Source of the DNA: a bacterium
Lineage (GTDB): Bacteria > Krumholzibacteriota > Krumholzibacteriia > JACNKJ01
Direction: 5' to 3'
DNA: 11,985 nt
Assembly (NCBI GenBank): GCA_014382085.1
Contig: JACNKJ010000197.1
Span: 1 to 11,985, forward strand
Below the pieces are notes generated by a model. The model was not told where the DNA came from. It ran no database searches and was given only the letters and a program-made list of their open reading frames with translations. This document shows positions 1-6,492 of the stretch, piece after piece. A program made the position numbers and the translations under genes. The stretch's first letter is position 1, and each line of letters opens with the position of its first letter.

Positions 1-772
1 CGCCGTGCCCCAGTACCAGGGGGCCACCCCCGCGACCGGCACCAGGCGCAAAGTTGATGACCCCGGGCGGCACGCCCGCCTCTTCGAAGAGCTTCATGAG
101 GAACCAGCCGCTGTAAACCGAGCTGGAAGCTGGCTTCCAAACAACCACGTTGCCCATCATGGCCGGCGCGCTAGGCAAGTTACCCGCGATGGATGTGAAG
201 TTAAACGGCGTCACGGCGAAAACGAAACCCTCAAGAGGCCGCTGCTCCAGCTGATTCCAAGTTCCTTTGGGGCTGTAGGGCGGCTGCTCCTTGTAGATTT
301 CCTGCATGTAGTGCGTGTTGAAATTGAAGAAGTCGATGAGCTCGCAGGCGGCGTCGATCTCGGCCTGGAAAGCGTTCTTGCTCTGGCCGAGCATGGTGGC
401 CGCATTGACCGTGTCGCGCCAACTAGTTGCGAGCAGATCGGCAGCGCGGCGAAAGATGGCGGCACGATCCTGCCAGGGCATCTTCGCCCAGGTCTTGCGC
501 GCCTTGGCCGCGGCGGCGATGGCCATCTCGACTTCCTTCTTGCCGGCCAGATGATACTCGGCGAGCACATGCCCGTGATCGTGGGGGACCACGCAGGTGG
601 CCGTCTTACCCGTGCGAATTTCCTTGCCGCCGATGACCAACGGAATGTCGATTTTCTTCGAGGCCATTTCATCGTATCTGGCCTGCAGCGCGGCGCGCTC
701 AGGGCTGCCGGGTTCGAAGCCCATAATGGGTTCGTTGACGGGGACGGGGAGCTTGAAGATTCCGTGGGCCAT
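1..772 (-). CDS. pruA: L-glutamate gamma-semialdehyde (P5C) dehydrogenase, N-terminal part
   Basis: NAD-dependent aldehyde dehydrogenase that oxidises glutamate semialdehyde (open form of 1-pyrroline-5-carboxylate) to glutamate, the last step of proline and arginine catabolism in the cytoplasm. About 257 residues are visible; the 3' part, with the catalytic Cys and Glu, lies beyond base 1. The N-terminus (residues 10-26, with NEPIMGFEPGSPER) is characteristic of the long ALDH4A1-type P5C dehydrogenases found in animals and FCB-group bacteria. VTPFNFT (187-193), GNLPSAPAMMGN (197-208) and VVWKPAS (210-216) form the Rossmann and NAD-binding core, including the conserved PFNF Asn and the KP lysine. 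The ATG at 772 follows a full AAGGAGG Shine-Dalgarno 4 bases upstream. Where family members usually have a GDG turn after the INF strand, this protein reads GAGRGGG (244-250). No proline dehydrogenase (PutA N-terminal domain) is fused to it, as the start is complete. Family assignment is firm; the symbol is by analogy. Confidence 0.93.
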   Translation of the reverse strand, partial: MAHGIFKLPVPVNEPIMGFEPGSPERAALQARYDEMASKKIDIPLVIGGKEIRTGKTATCVVPHDHGHVLAEYHLAGKKEVEMAIAAAAKARKTWAKMPWQDRAAIFRRAADLLATSWRDTVNAATMLGQSKNAFQAEIDAACELIDFFNFNTHYMQEIYKEQPPYSPKGTWNQLEQRPLEGFVFAVTPFNFTSIAGNLPSAPAMMGNVVVWKPASSSVYSGWFLMKLFEEAGVPPGVINFAPGAGRGGGPLVLGHG

Positions 773-813
773 CGTTCCTCCTTGGACGCTGCCGGGTGGG
801 TTTGCCGCATGGA

Positions 814-841
814 AGTATGGTCAGGCGCGTCCGAATTTCAA
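814..841 (-). promoter_or_regulatory. candidate sigma-70-type promoter for the P5C dehydrogenase gene
   Basis: Read on the minus strand, TTGAAA (841-836, five of six matches to TTGACA) lies 16 bases from CATACT (819-814, four of six matches to TATAAT). A transcript would start near 807 and give a leader of about 35 bases before the ATG at 772. This is consensus matching only, in a phylum whose promoters are poorly known. Confidence 0.3.
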
Positions 842-931
842 GACGTGGCAGAGGCTTTCGAGGGGGGGGAAAGGCCGCTGGGGCGGATTTTCATTTCTGT
901 GTATGAGCCGGCATTTCGGCACTGTCGGGGA

Positions 932-951
932 ATCAAGCGATATCGCTTGAT
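932..951. promoter_or_regulatory. perfect 20-bp palindrome, probable operator
   Basis: ATCAAGCGATATCGCTTGAT is a perfect self-complementary sequence with no loop, lying between the divergent P5C dehydrogenase and deiminase genes. It is 160 bases upstream of the first start codon and 108 bases upstream of the second. Its perfect dyad symmetry, the absence of a loop and the lack of a following T-tract favour a binding site for a dimeric repressor or activator over a terminator. The cognate regulator is not recognisable from the site. The rest of the 773-1059 interval holds no credible gene; it also contains a run of eight G at 862-869. Confidence 0.55.
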
Positions 952-1028
952 ATTGCTGGATTCATGGACTATGCCCTGATTTCCAGAGAGTCTTGGGAAG
1001 CATCCTCCCTCCGCGATCCGGCTCATCG

Positions 1029-1037
1029 TGCTATAAT
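1029..1037 (+). promoter_or_regulatory. extended -10 promoter of the deiminase gene
   Basis: TGCTATAAT is an exact extended -10 element (TGn followed by TATAAT at 1032-1037). No -35 hexamer is visible 16-18 bases upstream, which is typical of extended -10 promoters. Transcription would begin around 1044, giving a leader of only about 16 bases that carries GGAGG (1050-1054) and then the GTG start at 1060. This supports the GTG over the in-frame ATG at 964, which lies upstream of the promoter. Confidence 0.55.
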
Positions 1038-1059
1038 TGTGCCCCTCCTGGAGGTCCTC

Positions 1060-2685
1060 GTGCGCAACATCATCTTCGCACTTCTGTGCCTGCTTCTCAT
1101 CTCTTCCTCCTTCGCTGCTCCGCCCCAGCCTGTTCGACAATGTGCCGAATGGGAGCCGGTGGAAGGCGTGCTCATCCGCTGGCCTCTGGGTATTTCACTG
1201 CCGCTCGTGGCGGAAATGAGCGAAGACGTGATCGTCTACACGCTCATACGCGATTACCAGATCAACCAGGCTACCAGCGCCTACTACAACAACGGCGTGA
1301 ACATGGACAATGTGGAGTGGGTGCTCGCCGACACATACTCGCACTGGACCCGCGATTGGGGTCCGCAGTTTGTTTTCGACGGTAATGGCGATTGGGGTTT
1401 GGGCGATCCGCTCTTCGATGGATATCCCTGGGTGGGCAGACGCGGCACGTCTCGTGGTTGGGAACAAGACGACGACAGCAACGGCGAGTTCGCCAGTTAC
1501 CTCGGCGTAAGCAATTGGGAAGCGCCCATCGTGCTTACCGGCGGCAATCACATGACCGATGGGCACGGCATCGGTTTTTGCACGCAGGTGCAACTGGATG
1601 AGAACAACGACTGGGGCATCAGCGAGGCCGCGTGGCGCACGGGCCTTGCGCAGTACTTCGGGATTCACGATGAACGGGTGCTGCCCAATTGGGAAAGCTA
1701 CGGCATTCAGCACATCGACTGCGTGGCCAAGATGCTCGATGAGGAAACGATCCTCTGCAAGCGCCTGGCGTCCGGTCATTCCGATTATTGGGCCGTGGAA
1801 GCCCTGGTGGATGAACTCGCGGCGCAGACCAGCTGCTATGGAAATCCTTACAGGATCCTGCGCATTGACTGCGGTCCATTCGGGGGCGTTGCGCCGGCCT
1901 ACACGAACTCGCTGATTCTTGGCAAGAAGGTGCTCTTACCCTTCGAAGGCATTTCCCAGGACGCGGCAGCCGCGCAGGTTTATGCCGAGGCCATGCCCGG
2001 CTACGAAGTGATCGGATTCACGGGCAGTTGGTACGACTATGACGCGCTACACTGCCGTACTATGGGCGTGTTTGACCGTGGCATGCTCTACGTGGATGTG
2101 GCTCCGCCGCCCGCAGAAATTCCTCTCGCGCCTTGGCCTGTGCGCGCCTTCATCGACGATCGCTCGGAAGCGGGTCTCGACTATTCCGCCTGCTCGCTCT
2201 TCTGGCGACGAGCCGGTGAAGCATTCTTCAACGAAGTGCCGCTCATGCCCATGGCCGCCCCCGATAGCCTGGAAGCCTATATTCCCGGCACCGAGCCTGG
2301 CGCCGAGATTGAATACTATGTGCAGGGTGCTGACAATTCCGGTCGTGTGGAAACGCGGCCTATCGCCGCGCCGGATGCGCTTTTTTCCACCCGGGTGGAC
2401 GAAGATCCAACCTCGGTGGATGTTCCGATAGTCGAGCCAAGGTTGGTGGCGTGGCCGAATCCGTTTAGGGGGAAGGTCAGGTTTACATTGCGAGGTAGCG
2501 ATCCAGTAGCGGAAATTGATATTTATGATCTAACTGGAAGACACATAACGACAATTCCTCAAGGCGAATCGATGTCCTGGGATGGACGACATAGCTCAGG
2601 GCAGGAGGCCTCAGCTGGTGTTTACTTGTATCACTCGACTATCCCTGGGAATAGTTCTCTACAGAAAATCTTGATGTTGGATTGA
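1060..2685 (+). CDS. secreted peptidylarginine/agmatine deiminase-family protein with C-terminal sorting domain
   Basis: A 541-residue protein of the PAD_porph/agmatine deiminase (GME) family, which hydrolyses guanidinium groups to ureido groups and releases ammonia. Residues 1-20 form a signal peptide (RNIIFALLCLLLISSSFA core). The catalytic domain spans about 25-347: EWEPVEGVLIRWP (30-42), WTRDWGP (96-102) with Asp99, GGNHMTDGHGIGF (161-173), QHID (217-220) with His218 and Asp220, and ALHCRTMG (329-336) with nucleophile Cys332. An Ig-like beta domain follows (about 355-446), then a FlgD-like / Por-type sorting domain (about 455-541) with AWPNPF, IDIYDLTGRHI and SAGVYLYH. This order matches the Porphyromonas gingivalis PAD, so the likely substrate is peptide or protein arginine outside the cell; agmatine is the alternative. 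The GTG start is chosen because it follows GGAGG by 5 bases and begins the signal peptide. The sorting domain is less GC-rich than the enzyme part. The gene ends 6 bases before the convergent phosphatase gene. Confidence 0.88.
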   Translation: MRNIIFALLCLLLISSSFAAPPQPVRQCAEWEPVEGVLIRWPLGISLPLVAEMSEDVIVYTLIRDYQINQATSAYYNNGVNMDNVEWVLADTYSHWTRDWGPQFVFDGNGDWGLGDPLFDGYPWVGRRGTSRGWEQDDDSNGEFASYLGVSNWEAPIVLTGGNHMTDGHGIGFCTQVQLDENNDWGISEAAWRTGLAQYFGIHDERVLPNWESYGIQHIDCVAKMLDEETILCKRLASGHSDYWAVEALVDELAAQTSCYGNPYRILRIDCGPFGGVAPAYTNSLILGKKVLLPFEGISQDAAAAQVYAEAMPGYEVIGFTGSWYDYDALHCRTMGVFDRGMLYVDVAPPPAEIPLAPWPVRAFIDDRSEAGLDYSACSLFWRRAGEAFFNEVPLMPMAAPDSLEAYIPGTEPGAEIEYYVQGADNSGRVETRPIAAPDALFSTRVDEDPTSVDVPIVEPRLVAWPNPFRGKVRFTLRGSDPVAEIDIYDLTGRHITTIPQGESMSWDGRHSSGQEASAGVYLYHSTIPGNSSLQKILMLD

Positions 2686-2691
2686 GAGTTC

Positions 2692-5091
2692 CTACCCCTC
2701 CACCCGCTTGATTACCACCAAGGTTATATCGTCTGACTGACTCACCCCATGGGTGAAATCCGCCACAGCCCGCATCACCGCGTCTTTGATCTCGCCGGCG
2801 GACTGATGCCGATGCGCCTGCACGATCTCCAGCAGACGCTCTTCGCCAAACTGCTCGTCCGCATCGGGCTCTAGGTCTTCCGTGGACGCGGCCTCGGTGA
2901 TGCCGTCGGTGAACAGCGCGATCACGTCACCGGGCGCCAGGATGACTTCTTCCTGCCCGTAACTCTGCATGGGCAACATTCCCAAAATCAAACCACCGGC
3001 CTGAAGCTCACGGCAACTGCCATCGGCGCCGCAAAGCATGGGCGGGTTGTGCCCCGCATTGGTGTAGGTGAACGTCGACGTCGTGCGATTGAGAATGCCG
3101 CAGAAGAAAGTCGCGAACATGTGAGGCTCGGTGGCCTGCACCAGGAGTTCGTTCATGCGCTCCACAATTTCGGCGGCGCGGTTGGAGTGAATCAGCTGTC
3201 CCTGCAAACTCGCCTGCAGGTTGCTCATGAGCATGGCCGCGGGAATGCCCTTGCCCGATACGTCCGCCACGGCAATGCCCATCTGCCCATCGGCCAGATC
3301 GATGAAGTCGAAGTAGTCGCCACCCACCTGCCTACTGGGCAAGCTGAGCCCGGCCACTTCGAAGCCCGGCACTTGAGGCATGTGATGGGGGAGCAGGCGT
3401 TGCTGAATTTCCCGCGCCAGTCCCAGTTCGCGCTCCAGGCGCTCGCGAGCCACCGCCTCTTCGCGCCCGCGTTTTACTGCCGAGGACATGGTGTTGAAGG
3501 AATCGGCCAGATCACCAAACTCATCTTCGTTGGGTAGATCGATTTGAGTGTCGAAATCCCCTTCGGCCAGGCGCTTCGTGCCGTCGTGCAACTTGCGTAC
3601 GGCGCTGGTCACGCCGGCGGTGATTCGCACGCCGAATGTTCCGGCGATGATCTGAATGATCAATAGAAAGATCCCCAAAATCCCCAGGCTAATCATGATC
3701 GCGCTGGTGAAGAAATTATTGTCGGGGCTGAAGTCCTGCATGACGGCTTTTAGCCGCATGGAAAAGGACATCACGAGCACGTCGATACGGAAATTCGTTT
3801 CGGCCATGTGGATCACGTTGAGGTTCGCGAAGCCATTGGCTAGGGGTTTCCAGCCGAATCCTTTGGCCAGGGAGTCGGGCGGCGCATCGTCGGGCATGTA
3901 GGTGGCGCGTATGCTGAAAGCCTCGCGCGTGGAGTCGGGTCTTAGTACCAGGCTGTCGTTCATTTCCACGCGAAGCCCGGGGTTGCTCACGATGCTCACA
4001 TCCTGGTGGAGCAAGCTCGACAGATAACTCAGCGGTTTCTCGTTTACAAGGTAGCCGTCCAGTCGAGGGTTATCGGTGCCGAAGCCTTTTAGATCCATCC
4101 ACCAGACTTCTTTGCCCACGGCGAAAAACGCAGTGGTGTCTTTGGAGGCCCAATAGCCGTAGGGCGTGGTTCCCAAGGTGGCGATTTGTCCCTCGCGACC
4201 CACCATCACCGTTTCGCCCAGCCCGTTCTCCATTTCCATGCTGTCGGGAAGCGGCGTGTAGAGCATGGTCACGAACTCGGGCAACCACTCGGGAGCGCCG
4301 GGTTCGAAAAGTGAATCGGGTGCGAGCGAGGCGCTGAATCGTGTGTCGAAAACACGCTCCACGGGAGATTCACCCTGCGAAGCATTCTTCGCAAACTCCA
4401 TGAAGAGCCCGCGCCCACGGCTGGCTTGAATGCCGCCGAGGGCGAAGAAGGAGAGCAGGGTCACCAAGATCACAACGAATATCAGTGCCGATGAAAACAG
4501 CAGCCCCACCACAGCCAGCTTGGGCTTGAGCCTGAGGAAGTGCAGGCGCGTTCCCAGGATCATCCCCAAGAAAACGAAGAGCCAGAAGAAGGCCACCGAG
4601 TTGCCGGCCCATTGCACGAGTTCGCCGGGTAGTCCGCCCGCACGGCTGCTGACGCCGCCGGCCACCAGCAACATGGAAAAGAAGGCTATGAGTCCGGTAA
4701 GCGCCCGTCGTTTCGAGCTGAGCAGACCCAGGGGTCGGTACTTGCGGAAGATCAGGAAGATCAGGCTCATGATGCCCGAAGGGAATGAGGTCCACCCCAT
4801 CTTGATGGTCAGGGGAAGTATGAGCACGGAGGCGGCAAGCCAGATCATCCAGAAAACGCGTGCGCGGGTTTCGATGAAGAGCAGGCTGATGGCCGACCCC
4901 CATGCGAAGACCGAGGCGGCCACTTGCAGCCACCCGCCCAGGCTGCTGAGTCCGCCGAAAGCGGCGGGCAGCAGGAATATGAACAGACCGCCGAATGCCA
5001 CGGCGAGGGTGCGCGACCAGACCACGTCGCCTGGGAAGCGTTCGGCTCGTGTTTTACCGCCGGTCAGTCCGCGCAGCCAGTTTCGGCTCAT
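2692..5091 (-). CDS. membrane-bound HAMP-SpoIIE (RsbU-type) serine/threonine phosphatase
   Basis: A 799-residue PPM/PP2C-like phosphatase that would dephosphorylate a regulatory protein, typically an anti-sigma-factor antagonist. The N-terminal third is hydrophobic, with six or seven likely membrane segments (about 28-48, 54-73, 80-97, 104-116, 131-146, 164-180, 193-219). Residues 220-462 are a soluble stretch, presumably extracytoplasmic and sensing. A further membrane segment (463-484), a HAMP domain (about 485-540) and a short coiled linker containing LAREIQQRLLP (558-568) lead into the catalytic domain (about 577-797). Metal-binding and active-site motifs are intact: GGDYFD (590-595), ADVSGKG (609-615), NAGHNPP (678-684), TDGITEA (728-734) and DDIT (787-790). 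The ATG overlaps the stop of the upstream E1-like gene (ATGA, 5088-5091) and has GGAGGAGG just upstream, so the two are translationally coupled. No RsbV, RsbW or sigma-factor gene is present nearby, so the target is unknown. Confidence 0.92.
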   Translation of the reverse strand: MSRNWLRGLTGGKTRAERFPGDVVWSRTLAVAFGGLFIFLLPAAFGGLSSLGGWLQVAASVFAWGSAISLLFIETRARVFWMIWLAASVLILPLTIKMGWTSFPSGIMSLIFLIFRKYRPLGLLSSKRRALTGLIAFFSMLLVAGGVSSRAGGLPGELVQWAGNSVAFFWLFVFLGMILGTRLHFLRLKPKLAVVGLLFSSALIFVVILVTLLSFFALGGIQASRGRGLFMEFAKNASQGESPVERVFDTRFSASLAPDSLFEPGAPEWLPEFVTMLYTPLPDSMEMENGLGETVMVGREGQIATLGTTPYGYWASKDTTAFFAVGKEVWWMDLKGFGTDNPRLDGYLVNEKPLSYLSSLLHQDVSIVSNPGLRVEMNDSLVLRPDSTREAFSIRATYMPDDAPPDSLAKGFGWKPLANGFANLNVIHMAETNFRIDVLVMSFSMRLKAVMQDFSPDNNFFTSAIMISLGILGIFLLIIQIIAGTFGVRITAGVTSAVRKLHDGTKRLAEGDFDTQIDLPNEDEFGDLADSFNTMSSAVKRGREEAVARERLERELGLAREIQQRLLPHHMPQVPGFEVAGLSLPSRQVGGDYFDFIDLADGQMGIAVADVSGKGIPAAMLMSNLQASLQGQLIHSNRAAEIVERMNELLVQATEPHMFATFFCGILNRTTSTFTYTNAGHNPPMLCGADGSCRELQAGGLILGMLPMQSYGQEEVILAPGDVIALFTDGITEAASTEDLEPDADEQFGEERLLEIVQAHRHQSAGEIKDAVMRAVADFTHGVSQSDDITLVVIKRVEG

Positions 5092-6089
5092 CGGGCGTCC
5101 TCCTCCATGAGTCTGCGATAAAGCGAGGTCACCTTGTTTCGGTTCCCGCTTCCTTCGGCGATGGCCTGTCCGTCGGGGAAGATACGAAAGGCGATGCCGT
5201 CGTGCTCGATCTCCAGGGCATAGGGTCCGCGTCGGGCACCGGGTCTTTGGGCCAAAGTGTCCAAGTTGGGTGGGGCGGTTCCGGCGGCGGGGCTGATCTG
5301 GCAGGAATTAGAACAGCGGGCGACCACATATAGTTCTTCGTCTACCGTTCCAAGGTGCCGATAGTTTCCCGCGCAGGCGGGGCAGCCTTCCCGAGCCCGA
5401 TCGGTGGACAGATTCGCCCTGCGCCCGCTCCAGATTTCGCGGTGGCGTAGCTTGCGAATGACCGATTCGGGATATCCCGCGAGGATCTTCATGGCCTCGG
5501 CCGCACTCATGGCCGCCGCCGCCAGCACCGCGGGGTAAAGCACGCCGCCGGTGTCGCAGCTGAGGCCGTCTTCGGGCATGTCGGGGTAGAGGCATTCCAG
5601 GCAGGCCGTCTCGCCCGGCAGCACCGGCATGCAAATGGCTGTTTCGCCGACGGCTGCGGTGTAGATCCAGGGAATCTTCCGCTGATGCGCCAGATCGTTG
5701 AGCATGAAGCGCGTGCGGAAATTGTCGGTGCCATCGAGCAGAAGGTCGACTCCGTCCAGCCAGGGGTCCATGAGCCCCGGCCGGGCGTCGGCGACCTGGG
5801 CTTCCAGCCTCACCTTGGAATTGATGGCCGCTAGGCGCGCCTTGGCCGCTCTGGCCTTGGGCTGCCCGATATCCTCTTCCGTATAGAGGGCCTGACGCGG
5901 CAGATTCCCTTCTTCCACCAGGTCGCGGTCGAAGATACGCAGCTCGCCGATGCCCGCCCGCACCAAGGATTCGGCGAGCACCGATCCCGTGGCGCCCACA
6001 CCCACCAGCAACACGGTGGAATCCTGCAGGAGCGACTGACCCGGTGCGCCCAGCGGCGCAAAAAGCTCTTGGTGCGTATAGCGATTCAT
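5088..6089 (-). CDS. ThiF/MoeB/HesA-family E1-like adenylyltransferase
   Basis: A 333-residue cytoplasmic enzyme that would use ATP to adenylate the C-terminal glycine of a ubiquitin-like sulfur carrier (ThiS or MoaD type) for thiamin, molybdopterin or related sulfur transfer. The start at 6089 (MNRYTHQELF) gives the family's usual R-Y N-terminus; longer in-frame starts at 6101 (ATG) and 6137 (TTG) are less likely, though none has a strong Shine-Dalgarno. Features in order: GVGATG nucleotide loop (30-35), FDRD (53-56), GNLPRQ (61-66), Lys78, LLDGTDNFRTRF (117-128), CLEC (163-166) and CPAC (236-239) zinc pairs, and Cys178 in SCDTGGV at the position of the reactive cysteine. The C-terminal 80 residues, with FRIFPDGQAIAEG (301-313), match the small domain following the core in many ThiF/MoeB-like proteins. 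No carrier gene lies in the window. It heads an operon with the SpoIIE phosphatase, an unusual pairing. Thiamin versus molybdopterin role cannot be separated from sequence alone. Confidence 0.88.
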   Translation of the reverse strand: MNRYTHQELFAPLGAPGQSLLQDSTVLLVGVGATGSVLAESLVRAGIGELRIFDRDLVEEGNLPRQALYTEEDIGQPKARAAKARLAAINSKVRLEAQVADARPGLMDPWLDGVDLLLDGTDNFRTRFMLNDLAHQRKIPWIYTAAVGETAICMPVLPGETACLECLYPDMPEDGLSCDTGGVLYPAVLAAAAMSAAEAMKILAGYPESVIRKLRHREIWSGRRANLSTDRAREGCPACAGNYRHLGTVDEELYVVARCSNSCQISPAAGTAPPNLDTLAQRPGARRGPYALEIEHDGIAFRIFPDGQAIAEGSGNRNKVTSLYRRLMEEDAR

Positions 6090-6103
6090 AGCACAAGGCA
6101 TAA

Positions 6104-6156
6104 CCGGGCTAGCGCTCGCATTCAAGTTGCTTTGCAAAGCTGCGCTGCCGGGCTAG
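6104..6156. promoter_or_regulatory. divergent control region with repeated CCGGGCTAG and a central palindrome
   Basis: The 97-base gap between the divergent E1-like gene (start 6089) and the 101-residue gene (start 6187) holds two direct copies of CCGGGCTAG (6104-6112 and 6148-6156). They are 44 bases apart, about four helical turns. Between them lies the 12-bp perfect palindrome GCTTTGCAAAGC (6129-6140). This layout suggests regulator binding shared by both directions. A weak plus-strand promoter, TTGCAA (6132-6137), 16 bases, TAGATT (6154-6159), overlaps the repeats. Function is inferred from position and symmetry only. Confidence 0.35.
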
Positions 6157-6186
6157 ATTATGCGGGCCATCAGAGAGGGGAGGATC

Positions 6187-6492
6187 ATGCCCGACATCCA
6201 AGTCATTTTCGCCGATGCCCGCGCGGGATACAGGATTGTGAGCCCCGAAGTGTGGGAAGCGGTGGTCTTGGCAAGCCAGTCACTGCGTAGTGTCGAGGCC
6301 GCGCTGGACCACAAAATCGAAGTTCGGAGCCTGGGCGAAGAGCGACTCGCCCGTGAAATCAGCGACAAGGGCGAAATCATCCTGCGCCTGTTTCCCAGCG
6401 AATTCGCCTTGGATGCATTCCTGAAACGGCGCATCGATATCTACGAGCGCATGTGGGACGGCTGCGGCTGCAAGGTCGACTACTATGACTGA
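6187..6492 (+). CDS. 101-residue protein of unknown function with a Cys-Gly-Cys C-terminus
   Basis: I do not recognise a family. The ATG at 6187 follows GGGGAGG (from 6177) at normal spacing, and GC content and codon use match the neighbours, so the gene is likely real; an upstream in-frame ATG at 6160 lacks such a site. The product is soluble, mixed alpha/beta in appearance and acidic, with no signal peptide or membrane segment. A beta-like start (IQVIFADARAGYRIV, 4-18) is followed by helical stretches. The end is distinctive: YERMWDGCGCKVDYYD (86-101), with Cys93 and Cys95 two residues apart, which could bind metal or be redox active. The last 8 bases overlap the next gene (ATGACTGA, 6485-6492), so it is translationally coupled to the membrane protein and probably works with it. 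It does not end in Gly-Gly, so it is not an evident carrier for the divergent E1-like enzyme. Confidence 0.8.
   Translation: MPDIQVIFADARAGYRIVSPEVWEAVVLASQSLRSVEAALDHKIEVRSLGEERLAREISDKGEIILRLFPSEFALDAFLKRRIDIYERMWDGCGCKVDYYD

Noticed and set aside
932..951. Palindrome considered as an intrinsic terminator
   Set aside because: There is no loop and no T-run on either side, and neither flanking gene is transcribed towards it.
5..979. Long plus-strand open frame (324 codons) at the left edge
   Set aside because: It is antisense to the P5C dehydrogenase, whose protein is conserved through the whole stretch; the frame's product has low-complexity Gly/Arg/Ala composition and no recognisable domain.
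964..1059. Upstream ATG start for the deiminase
   Set aside because: It lacks a Shine-Dalgarno, lies upstream of the extended -10 promoter, and would bury the signal peptide behind 32 non-hydrophobic residues.
1195..1779. Minus-strand open frame of 194 codons within the deiminase gene
   Set aside because: It lies opposite the catalytic domain with its conserved motifs; GC-rich codon bias produces such shadows.
4430..5110. Plus-strand open frame of 226 codons opposite the phosphatase N-terminus
   Set aside because: The minus-strand frame encodes coherent membrane segments; this one is rich in Pro, Arg and Ser with no fold-like pattern.
6187..6492. Small gene considered as a ubiquitin-like sulfur carrier for the neighbouring E1-like enzyme
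   Set aside because: The product ends in VDYYD and not Gly-Gly, and is transcribed divergently from the E1-like gene.
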